This document shows positions 1 through 5,173 of a stretch of DNA of 5,858 bases, one piece after another (position 1 is the first letter of the stretch; every line of letters starts with the position of its first letter). The translations under genes were made by a program, and so were the position numbers. Source of the DNA: Nitrososphaeraceae archaeon (GTDB lineage: Archaea > Thermoproteota > Nitrososphaeria > Nitrososphaerales > Nitrososphaeraceae); contig JASHSN010000013.1 of the NCBI GenBank assembly GCA_030038695.1, forward strand, positions 1 through 5,858. Reading direction: 5' to 3'. The notes under the pieces are model-generated. The model saw only the letters and a list, made by a program, of their open reading frames with translations. It ran no database searches and was not told where the DNA came from.

Positions 1-1
1 A

Positions 2-268
2 GATAAACCTTTAGTTTTTGAAAAGGTAGACAACGAGCGACAATCGAACGAAGAATATTTCCAGCATCTAGCTGAAGAAATTCTTAGTAAAGTGCTTCAA
101 CTGGAACCAAAATTAGGAAGGACCTTAACTATGTTTGACCTCTACAATCATTTTTCCAAGGAGGAGCTAGACCTAGTAGGCTGGGATGCAATTTTGGTGT
201 ATTATCCCAACATATACTCCAGAACAGGAATCCCTGAGGACCAGGAATTAGAGGTGATGGCAGGTTAA
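2..268 (+). CDS. 3' end of an unrecognised protein (partial)
   Basis: An open frame runs from the window edge to TAA at 266-268 and gives the last 88 residues of a protein that starts upstream. The visible part is acidic and mainly helical, with segments such as EEYFQHLAEEILSKVLQLEP and FDLYNHFSKEELDLVGWDA. I see no catalytic motif, metal ligands or membrane segment and do not recognise the family. The stop overlaps the start of the next gene (TAATG), and the SD for that gene lies inside this reading frame, so the two are almost certainly co-transcribed and translationally coupled. The reality of the frame is supported by that coupling and by normal amino-acid composition. Confidence 0.7.
   Translation, partial: DKPLVFEKVDNERQSNEEYFQHLAEEILSKVLQLEPKLGRTLTMFDLYNHFSKEELDLVGWDAILVYYPNIYSRTGIPEDQELEVMAG
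251..258 (+). promoter_or_regulatory. Strong Shine-Dalgarno for the zinc-knuckle gene
   Basis: GAGGTGAT matches the archaeal anti-SD complement (GGAGGTGAT) at eight positions and lies 9 nt before the ATG at 268. It sits inside the 3' end of the preceding gene, as expected for an internal operon gene. It fixes the start at 268. Confidence 0.75.
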
Positions 269-930
269 TGGCAACTGAATCCTCCAACGTCACGAAAGAA
301 AGGACGGTCTGCAAGTGCGGTCATCATATATCCCAGCATAGGATGGAGATGGAAGATAAACAATGCTCAGTGTGTAGCTGTTGGGACTTTCCCAACATGC
401 ACATTCGAGAGCGGGTCCTAGAAGGTGAATCAGCCAAACAAAAGACGTCCAAAAGCCAACCACTAACATCAGTTCAGAAAAAATCTAAATCTAAACCCCG
501 ACAACCAAAGCAACCTTCAAAGAGTAATAAAAATGACAATGGAGATGATGAAAAAAGATTCATTCCCTTTTTCGAAGCCGCAATCCACTCCATAGACAAG
601 TTGACATCAGATTTCCATGAAAAGAAAAAAAGGATAGTAGAAAAACTGGCTGTTACCCTAAAGAATAAAGGGTTCCGTGTCGATGGAATTGCTAACGAAA
701 TTGTTCATCAGCTAAAAGGTAGGGCATCAAGATCTTGGATACTAGAAATTCTTGATGATGAATATAAGGACAAGACTTATCAAGAAAATGCTAGGAATCG
801 GCGGAAAGCTGCCCCGCTGGCGGAGCAGTTGGAAGGTAGTCTGACAGAACAACATCGAACTCTTTTAGAAAATGGAATTTCTAATAAATTCGGTGTAACG
901 CCAATAAAATCACTTATTATGAATTTGTAA
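268..930 (+). CDS. Zinc-knuckle protein with basic linker and C-terminal helical (HTH-like) domain
   Basis: This is a 220-residue protein of unknown function. Residues 15-45 hold a compact Cys/His cluster, C15-x-C17-G-H19...H24...C33-x2-C36-x-C38...H45, which fits a small zinc-binding knuckle. Residues 51-95 are a Lys/Ser/Gln-rich, probably disordered basic linker that could contact nucleic acid. Residues 96-175 are helical. Within them, about 124-168 read like a three-helix unit (EKLAVTLKNKGFRVDGIANE, then HQLKGRASRSWILEILDDEY) with the turn and spacing of a helix-turn-helix. I have the impression that such a unit recurs in thaumarchaeal proteins, but I cannot verify this here. The start is fixed by the SD at 251-258 and the TAATG overlap. 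A nucleic-acid-binding role in replication, partition or regulation of a mobile element is inference. A repeat unit begins 15 nt after its stop. Confidence 0.8.
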   Translation: MATESSNVTKERTVCKCGHHISQHRMEMEDKQCSVCSCWDFPNMHIRERVLEGESAKQKTSKSQPLTSVQKKSKSKPRQPKQPSKSNKNDNGDDEKRFIPFFEAAIHSIDKLTSDFHEKKKRIVEKLAVTLKNKGFRVDGIANEIVHQLKGRASRSWILEILDDEYKDKTYQENARNRRKAAPLAEQLEGSLTEQHRTLLENGISNKFGVTPIKSLIMNL

Positions 931-945
931 AAGAGTTGGTCGCCG

Positions 946-1021
946 CTATGCAACCCATGCAACACCTAAAAACTCCTAGATTATGGCTTCTTTTGGCCTA
1001 ATAACCTTAGAATGAGGACTT
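946..1021 (+). repeat. Direct repeat unit, copy A
   Basis: This copy starts with a doublet of ATGCAAC boxes (CTATGCAACCCATGCAAC) and continues into a 47-nt core at 975-1021. The core aligns with 1252-1297 at 39 of 47 columns by hand, sharing GGCTTCTTTTGG and CTTAGAATGAGGA exactly. It lies directly after the stop of the zinc-knuckle gene. Confidence 0.7.
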
Positions 1022-1101
1022 GTATGTTGCATAGCTGCTTGATGAGCAGTGAAATAATCATGATTTCTAGTGCTTACCTTTCCGATACAAATGAGGAATA
1101 G

Positions 1102-1119
1102 TGTTCATAGCTACGAACA
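1102..1119. repeat. 18-bp near-perfect palindrome TGTTCATAGCTACGAACA
   Basis: The two 9-bp halves are inverted with a single mismatch. The left half carries the reverse complement of the TATGAACA box found four times downstream, so this is probably a paired site for the same dimeric DNA-binding protein. Confidence 0.6.
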
Positions 1120-1220
1120 ACTTCTACTCTACTTTTTGTTTTTTTGCCAACCCACCCTAGGCACTCCCATCTCATCTCTATTTCTTTCAATTTCCATTTT
1201 TTGCCAGGAGTTGAAAGTTA

Positions 1221-1297
1221 CTATGAACATTATGAACAGGCTTAAAAAGTGCCTAAATTAGGCTTCTTTTGGTGAAATAGTCTTAGAATGAGGATTT
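1221..1297 (+). repeat. Direct repeat unit, copy B
   Basis: This copy starts with a doublet of TATGAACA boxes (1222-1229 and 1231-1238) in the place where copy A has its ATGCAAC doublet, then carries the shared core at 1252-1297. It also contains a perfect inverted repeat, GCCTAAATTAGGC (1251-1263), followed by TTCTTTT, so this copy could fold as a small hairpin. The corresponding palindrome in copy A is degraded. Confidence 0.7.
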
Positions 1298-1313
1298 AGG
1301 CTGTCCAAGCGTA

Positions 1314-1337
1314 CTATGAACAGAGCTATGAACAGAG
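1314..1337 (+). repeat. Tandem 12-bp repeat CTATGAACAGAG x2
   Basis: Two exact, adjacent 12-bp units lie at 1314-1325 and 1326-1337. With the boxes at 1222, 1231 and the inverted one at 1102 they make five copies of TATGAACA. The region is non-coding, so coding constraint does not explain them. Confidence 0.7.
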
Positions 1338-1430
1338 CTAGAGACAGCCGTATGTTATAGAAAAATAGAAGAGAAAAATCAGTCAGAAGATGGAGCTCAC
1401 TTTGGGAAACCCCCTATATTTTATCTCACA

Positions 1431-1459
1431 TTATCTGGGTTACGGATATAACCGGATAA
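1431..1459. promoter_or_regulatory. Imperfect inverted repeat upstream of the antitoxin gene (candidate operator)
   Basis: TTATCTGGGTTA (1431-1442) is mirrored by TAACCGGATAA (1449-1459) with one bulge, around a 6-nt spacer, ending 27 nt before the ATG at 1487. RHH antitoxins typically bind inverted repeats in their own promoter, so autoregulation is the natural inference. AT-rich candidates for the TATA element are TATATTTTAT near 1415-1424 or the stretch near 1464-1474. I cannot choose between them. Confidence 0.5.
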
Positions 1460-1486
1460 ACCGATATTATTAATTGGGATCGCAAG

Positions 1487-1744
1487 ATGGCAAAGCTTGA
1501 GCTGAACATAAACGATGAGCTTGATGCGAGATTTCGAGATGTCTACAAGACTATGCATTTGAATCTGACAGCCGCTGTAGAAGAGGCTCTAGCATTCTGG
1601 CTACAGGTCAAGTTGAAAGACAGAGAACCATGGCCTGAAGAAGAGCAATCTTTGAAGGATATCAAGACAGGCAAGACAGAAATGATCACGGAAAGCAGAG
1701 AAGAGTTCCTGGCTGAATTGAAAGGCCTAGAGAATGAGTCATGA
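1487..1744 (+). CDS. Ribbon-helix-helix antitoxin-like protein
   Basis: This 85-residue protein has the layout of a type II antitoxin. Residues 2-8 (AKLELNI) would form the DNA-contacting beta strand. Residues 10-22 and 27-40 would be the two helices of a ribbon-helix-helix fold, including LTAAVEEALAFWLQ. The acidic C-terminal tail (about 47-85) would be the toxin-binding part. The stop overlaps the next frame by 11 nt (1734-1744), as in many toxin-antitoxin operons, and a candidate operator lies just upstream. No clear SD precedes the ATG. The protein family is inferred from fold pattern only. Because the adjacent toxin is broken, this antitoxin is now probably an orphan that may still repress or cross-neutralise. 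Confidence 0.7.
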   Translation: MAKLELNINDELDARFRDVYKTMHLNLTAAVEEALAFWLQVKLKDREPWPEEEQSLKDIKTGKTEMITESREEFLAELKGLENES

Positions 1745-1970
1745 TGGTTCACCATCAAGTGTGTCTGGTCAAGACGCGCCGTGGGATTTTGAGAAACCTA
1801 AGGACTTTCGAAAACAAGTCTTAAAGCTACCACCATCAATCAGACCCAGACTTACAGCGTTGACACGGATCTTACGGTGTTTCAGAAACCTGTTAATATC
1901 AATTCCCATTTCGATTGCTGTTTCCCGTACTTTTGTCAGTAGCACAGGAAAAGTATATTCTATATCATAA
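1734..1970 (+). pseudogene. RelE-like toxin remnant, 3' part lost
   Basis: The 78-residue frame starts 11 nt inside the antitoxin gene. Residues 17-44 (WDFEKPKDFRKQVLKLPPSI onward to RPRLTAL) resemble the N-terminal strand and helices of RelE/ParE ribonuclease toxins, which usually open W-x-F/V-E...DF-K-Q...KLP..I..R...AL and run to about 90-100 residues. After residue 44 (about 1863-1865) the resemblance ends. From there the + strand is simply antisense to the C-terminal tail of the primase-helicase on the other strand. The catalytic C-terminal strands and basic residues of RelE are absent, so the product is probably inactive. The toxin assignment is inference from sequence pattern and gene order; the abrupt change is visible. 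Confidence 0.5.
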
Positions 1971-2011
1971 GTAGCAATCAAGCCTTCGTCAAATATCGTT
2001 CGCAGTATATC
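1769..2011 (-). pseudogene. Read-through tail of the primase-helicase (C-terminal winged-helix remnant)
   Basis: Immediately after the TGA at 2012-2014 the same frame stays open for 80 codons, to the stop at 1769-1771. The text is coherent with the protein upstream: DILRTIFDEGLIATYD continues the helix cut at NQSREAVTFNAL. FPVLLTKVRETAIEMGIDIN followed by RFLKHRKIRV then resembles the C-terminal winged helix found in plasmid/provirus primase-helicases (pattern FP.S...L...L.....+.GI.......+.I). Likeness ends near residue 53 of the tail (about 1855), and the last 27 residues are antisense to the toxin N-terminus. A separate product could start only at TTG 1981 with no visible SD, so a nonsense-mutated end of the gene is the better reading. 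Confidence 0.6.
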
Positions 2012-3730
2012 TCATAATGCATTAAAAGTAACAGCTTCTCTACTTTGATTCCTCAAATTATCACTATATGCATTTAGAAATTCCATTGGCTCATAACCCA
2101 TAACCCTCGCTGCAGCTTCACTCCAGAACGAGAAGTCAGCCATTCTCTCTAACTTACCATCCAATTCTTGTGTCTGTTCCAACCTATCTTTTTCCTGCAT
2201 AGTTTTTGCTATTGTATCAAAAATATAACCAAGTAATTGCGGCAGAAGACTATTAAATTCTGCCAATATTTTTTCTTCCATCTTTCTGTCTTGTTTTTCT
2301 ATTTTTGGATGGTTTATCGATATAGAGCGTTCAAGAGCATCATCTTCTGTCAGAGATGCTCCTATACTAGATAGTGCAAAACAACGCTTGAATTTTAACG
2401 GAGTTTCATCAGCAGTAGTATACAGAGTTCTCAAGATAAAACCTGCACCGGTAGTGGCCGCGCATATGATGCTAGACAACCATGGCGGTATCTTGATCAC
2501 ATTATCATAAGCATTGTAGTAGCGACGGGCAAGCTGTATGACAAAGTCTTTTAGATTATTATTTAGAATTAGTAATTCTATTTGTGATGGATCTATAATT
2601 CGCTTGACCTCAGTCTCCAGTATGGATTTGGCAGCACCCTTCACACCTTTTAGCAATAAAATTGGATGAGCAATATCAGGAATAAACAAGGTAATGAGAT
2701 ATGCTTTGAACAGAAGTTGATCCTTATGGTCTCTTATGTTCGTACATCTATCTATGAACTGCTGTATAATATCTGATGGATAGCTGCGTTCCGGCATAAC
2801 CTGAGGAATTTGACCATATCTAGTGAAAACTACAGGTTGTTCGATTAACTTTGAGTTTGGATTACGCAGTTCTGATATTGGATAATCTGTAAGGCTGCCG
2901 GCAGGCAATATTCTCCAAGTACCTATGTCTCGTTCTATCATTATACAAGACCATCTTTCATCGGTTGGATCATAGCATATGACTTCGTTTTTCTTCTTCC
3001 AAGCAATACGTAGGTTTAGCGGAATGGTTCTTCCTTCAACTACAGCATCTGCTTTCAGAGCTTCTATTGCCTTCTCAAGAGAGTCCTTTGAAATAATTCG
3101 CTTATCTATATGACGCTTTAAAAGAGTTCTCAGATGACATTCAAATCTTCTGCTATCCTTAGAAACAACCTCTACGTGGGTAGTCATGTTGATTAGAGCA
3201 TGTGGCTGGCCGAATGTATCCTTGAAGAAGATATCTCCATTCGATTCTGCCAATCGAAGTATTTCTTCAGCCACAGGATCTTGCCTTCCGAGAGTACCAA
3301 TACTACTACCGCCACCATTGACAGCGTCATTGATAGTAATATCAAGGCTGGGGTTTATTTCTGCGATAATCTCATTAGCACGAACCTCGTTTTCATTATT
3401 GTATTTGGCCAACAAATACTTTAATTGAGAGATACCTCGGATCGGCTTCCCTATCTTACCTTTTTCGTATGTCTCTGAGACAACGTCCGATCTAGCATCA
3501 GCTTCCTCGTCATTGGCCTGCTTACATATTCTACTAATCAGATTGATTGCACTTAATTGGGAGATTCCGTTATGAAATAGATGACCGGATAGCCCATAGA
3601 CAAAGTCATTACGGGCGAATTCAACGTATGAATTACTTTTGTTTACAATAATGTCTATGGTTTTTTCAATTTGTTCGGGTGTTAAAGTTCTAAAAGATTG
3701 TAGTCTCTGATGCTGCTGAGTTAGTCCCAC
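2012..3730 (-). CDS. Primase-helicase ATPase of plasmid/provirus type, lacking the AEP primase domain
   Basis: This is a 572-residue protein. Residues 15-110 resemble the PriCT helical domain that normally follows an archaeo-eukaryotic primase domain (LTPEQIEKTIDIIVNKSN, then an LSGHLFHNGIS-type helix pair and a DVVSETY motif). Residues about 152-312 form an alpha/beta linker domain of the kind that precedes the ATPase in this family (DIFFKDTFGQPHALI, CYDPTDERW, VVFTRYGQIPQ). The ATPase follows: Walker A GVKGAAKS at 362-369 (Ala replaces the usual Gly before Lys), Walker B-like YDN with D409, IPPWLS at 414-419, and DALERSI at 464-470 with R468 as a candidate arginine finger. Residues 529-565 (RMADFSFWSEAAARVMGYEP onward) are the conserved helical segment after the motor. 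The start is taken as GTG 3728-3730; the frame is closed by TAA at 3767-3769, with no SD or ATG. No AEP domain is encoded upstream, and an in-frame TGA removes the C-terminal domain. Role: DNA unwinding at a replicon origin, probably now defective. Confidence 0.8.
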   Translation of the reverse strand: MGLTQQHQRLQSFRTLTPEQIEKTIDIIVNKSNSYVEFARNDFVYGLSGHLFHNGISQLSAINLISRICKQANDEEADARSDVVSETYEKGKIGKPIRGISQLKYLLAKYNNENEVRANEIIAEINPSLDITINDAVNGGGSSIGTLGRQDPVAEEILRLAESNGDIFFKDTFGQPHALINMTTHVEVVSKDSRRFECHLRTLLKRHIDKRIISKDSLEKAIEALKADAVVEGRTIPLNLRIAWKKKNEVICYDPTDERWSCIMIERDIGTWRILPAGSLTDYPISELRNPNSKLIEQPVVFTRYGQIPQVMPERSYPSDIIQQFIDRCTNIRDHKDQLLFKAYLITLFIPDIAHPILLLKGVKGAAKSILETEVKRIIDPSQIELLILNNNLKDFVIQLARRYYNAYDNVIKIPPWLSSIICAATTGAGFILRTLYTTADETPLKFKRCFALSSIGASLTEDDALERSISINHPKIEKQDRKMEEKILAEFNSLLPQLLGYIFDTIAKTMQEKDRLEQTQELDGKLERMADFSFWSEAAARVMGYEPMEFLNAYSDNLRNQSREAVTFNAL

Positions 3731-4118
3731 TAATGATGCAGTAGATCCACCTGGAGCATCTGCTAGTTATATGTTAGTTAGCATTGGTTAGAGGTGGGTA
3801 TAGATAGATGCTGGAGACTGTGATGGGTTTCTCTTTACCCATCACATTTCTCTTCCAGTTCGTGCAGCTGCTAAGTTCTTGTGCCGGATTTGTAAGAGAC
3901 GTTTGAATTTGATGACATCTATGATTGACTGGTCAATATAGGAGCTATTGTCGCTACCACCACTTGTGTAGAAAAAACCACTAATAGAAGTGAAGTGAAG
4001 AATGTCTGATCTCTATTCTCTAATGGGGTTCTAGAGTTCAAATACATTGGGATTTTCTTCTATACTCTTAGCAGTTGTTGTGAAGCAATTCAGATATACC
4101 TTACATTGGTAGTGACAA
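3731..4118. other. Divergent intergenic region
   Basis: No gene is supported in these 388 bases. They separate the primase-helicase (- strand) from the secreted-protein gene (+ strand). They contain the hairpin at 3819-3846, the short tandem AGTGAAGTGAAG near 3991, and a TATA-like AGATATACCTTA (about 4092-4103) 16-27 nt before the ATG at 4119. There is no trace of a primase catalytic domain in any - strand frame. Confidence 0.6.
3819..3846. repeat. Perfect 10-bp inverted repeat (hairpin, 8-nt loop)
   Basis: TGTGATGGGT (3819-3828) and ACCCATCACA (3837-3846) are exact reverse complements around the pyrimidine loop TTCTCTTT. It lies between two divergent genes and so does not end any visible + strand transcript. 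It could be an operator, a leader hairpin for the - strand gene (which starts 89 nt away), or a recombination or replication site. Confidence 0.7.
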
Positions 4119-4123
4119 ATGAA
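4091..4123 (+). promoter_or_regulatory. Probable TATA-like box and start context of the secreted-protein gene
   Basis: An AT-rich element, AGATATACCTTA, lies 16-27 nt before ATG 4119, which fits a short-leader or leaderless archaeal transcript. No SD is present. The start sits in TGACAAATGAA (4113-4123), an 11-mer also found at two other starts in this window. Confidence 0.45.
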
Positions 4124-4688
4124 CCACAAAATGAGATTTGCAATAGCAACGTTTGCAGCACTACTACTATTAGTGCTAAGTACAGCAATCATAGGAAGCG
4201 GTAGCGGACACATCGCATTAGCCTATAATAACAAGTTTATAGGAGACTTCTCGAATAGTGGAAATAACCAAGAAACACAGCAAGACTGTGGGAATTCTTG
4301 TACTCAGACTTCGTCAAACACCATCAATCCCAGTTCTGGTTCTTCAGGATTGACAACAACATCTCCATCACCATCTTCATCTCCAACTCCTACAACTCTG
4401 ACTTTAAGCATAAGTGAGTATCAAAACACTCAGAACAAAGAATTTGGTGGTACTTTAACAACCGATAATGGCTCAGCAATTGTGGGGGCCACGATAACTT
4501 TTATATGTTATTATTTTGATGAGAACTTGCATATGATACCGGACCTCACGGCAGTAACTAATCAGTTCGGAGATTATCACGTTATTGGCTCCGTTATGGC
4601 TTTAGCCCCTTATACCTCTGCTAGAGCACACTACGCTGGCTCATCAGCATTTGCCGCATCAGACTCACCATTAAGAGCGATCCCCTGA
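4119..4688 (+). CDS. Secreted protein with Ser/Thr/Pro linker and Ig-like C-terminal domain
   Basis: The 189-residue product opens with a signal peptide: basic MNHKMR, a hydrophobic core at about 7-25, and an ALA cleavage motif at 33-35. The mature part has Asn/Gln-rich sequence with a Cys pair (C57, C61; DCGNSC) that could form a disulfide. A Ser/Thr/Pro linker (about 65-93) with TSPSPSSSPTPTT resembles the spacers that hold a domain away from the cell surface. Residues 94-185 look like a beta-sandwich Ig-like repeat: LTLSISE, GTLTTDNGSAIVGATITF, TNQFGDYHV and the closing HYAGSSAFAASDSP, a form of the common YAG-x-x-x-Y-x-x-S motif. No transmembrane anchor follows, so it is secreted or held by partners. 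Function is unknown; adhesion or envelope binding is inference. The 3' end is odd: a second copy of the closing motif follows out of frame. Confidence 0.8.
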   Translation: MNHKMRFAIATFAALLLLVLSTAIIGSGSGHIALAYNNKFIGDFSNSGNNQETQQDCGNSCTQTSSNTINPSSGSSGLTTTSPSPSSSPTPTTLTLSISEYQNTQNKEFGGTLTTDNGSAIVGATITFICYYFDENLHMIPDLTAVTNQFGDYHVIGSVMALAPYTSARAHYAGSSAFAASDSPLRAIP

Positions 4689-4773
4689 ATTGGGTGTTAC
4701 AGCACACTACGCTGGCGCAGCACCTAGCGCAGGGTATGATGCATCAGACTCACCGAGTAAGCCCGTTGTGTAA
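4675..4773 (+). pseudogene. Frameshifted duplicate of the Ig-like domain C-terminus
   Basis: In the +1 frame relative to the secreted-protein gene, an open stretch reads VTAHYAGAAPSAGYDASDSP then SKPVV before TAA at 4771-4773. It repeats the end of the upstream protein (HYAGSSAFAASDSP). At DNA level AGCACACTACGCTGGC is identical at 4625-4640 and 4701-4716, and GCATCAGACTCACC at 4656-4669 and 4741-4754. The offset of 76 nt is not a multiple of three, so the second copy is out of frame and, with TAA at 4672-4674 and no start codon, is not expected to be made by itself. Confidence 0.6.
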
Positions 4774-5023
4774 CGCGGTAAAGTAACGTAAGCACATCAA
4801 AGTGTCAAAAGAGCTAGAAGAGGTCGTCTACGTGGATCGATATTCAACGTCCTTCAACTCTGACTAGAAATATTGCTTATCGGAAAGCACGTTAAAGCCC
4901 CTTTGACAAGCACCATAAAAGAGTGATGTAGGTTGGTTGGTACCGGTAGTGTGAACGGAGTTGCCGCCTGCTCAGCCTTCGCCATTGGTCGATCGATATT
5001 GCAGTCTTCGGTGGTTCCAAGGG
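4774..5023. other. Non-coding stretch between the Ig-like remnant and the zinc microprotein
   Basis: I see no supportable gene here. GATCGATATT occurs twice (4835-4844 and 4991-5000). A 20-residue open stretch from GTG near 4801 (SKELEEVVYVDRYSTSF) is protein-like but too short and has no SD, so it may be a gene remnant. Confidence 0.4.
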
Positions 5024-5173
5024 TCACCAGAATCGATCTAATTTTGAGGCATCATAGTATTCGTCATGGTCCTTGCCATACAAAATCTTGTGTTGTTCCG
5101 TTCCACTGCACTGGATTCTGGCACCACAACGCTTGCAAACTACTGTTCTCAATTCATTCCTTTCTCTATTCAT
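5024..5173 (-). CDS. Small zinc-finger-like microprotein (49 aa)
   Basis: A 49-residue frame runs on the - strand from ATG 5171-5173 to TGA 5024-5026. It opens with a charged stretch and then carries C13-x2-C16-x5-C22-x5-H28 (VVCKRCGARIQCSGTEQH), a plausible single zinc knuckle, and ends with an acidic/aromatic tail (YGKDHDEYYDASKLDRFW). The Cys spacing and normal composition favour this over the antisense + frame, which begins at TTG and has no recognisable pattern. It is divergent from the winged-helix gene, with 136 bp between the two starts that must hold both promoters. No SD is seen. Small proteins of this sort are frequent in archaea and usually have unknown roles in nucleic-acid or protein binding. 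Confidence 0.5.
   Translation of the reverse strand: MNRERNELRTVVCKRCGARIQCSGTEQHKILYGKDHDEYYDASKLDRFW

Larger units (their letters stand above)
931..1486. other. Repeat-rich non-coding region (candidate operator cluster or replication origin)
   Basis: No convincing gene occupies these 556 bases. They hold two diverged copies of a repeat unit (946-1021 and 1221-1297), five TATGAACA boxes, a perfect 10-bp inverted repeat (945-954 with 1026-1035), a pyrimidine-rich block (about 1120-1205) and an imperfect inverted repeat just before the antitoxin gene. Tandem short boxes plus a compositionally skewed AT-rich block next to a primase-helicase gene are the hallmarks of iteron origins, but they equally suit a multi-operator control region. 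Both readings are inference. Confidence 0.5.

Noticed and set aside
1030..1085. Box C/D-like small RNA (TGATGAG after the second repeat arm)
   Set aside because: The C-box-like sequence lacks the purine at its first position and no matching D box (CTGA) lies at the right distance.
1070..1261. 63-residue + strand open frame in the repeat region
   Set aside because: Its composition (poly Leu/Phe/Ser) simply reflects the pyrimidine-rich tract, it starts with a non-ATG codon without SD, and it runs through the repeat boxes.
1769..1981. Separate 70-residue - strand gene downstream of the helicase
   Set aside because: It is in the same frame as the helicase, its only start is TTG without SD, and coherent sequence begins before that TTG, so it is treated as the read-through tail.
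2012..2014. TGA as selenocysteine or programmed read-through
   Set aside because: The surrounding residues match no selenoprotein pattern, I see no SECIS-like hairpin, and selenocysteine use is not known to me in thaumarchaea. A nonsense mutation is simpler.
3186..3428. Two overlapping + strand frames inside the helicase
   Set aside because: They are antisense shadows of the conserved linker domain of the primase-helicase.
4030..4055. T-arm-like AGTTCAAATAC as a tRNA fragment or attachment site
   Set aside because: No stem pairs around it and no acceptor, D or anticodon arm could be built on either strand.
4031..4213. 60-residue - strand open frame
   Set aside because: It is largely antisense to the signal peptide of the secreted protein and has no supporting signal of its own.
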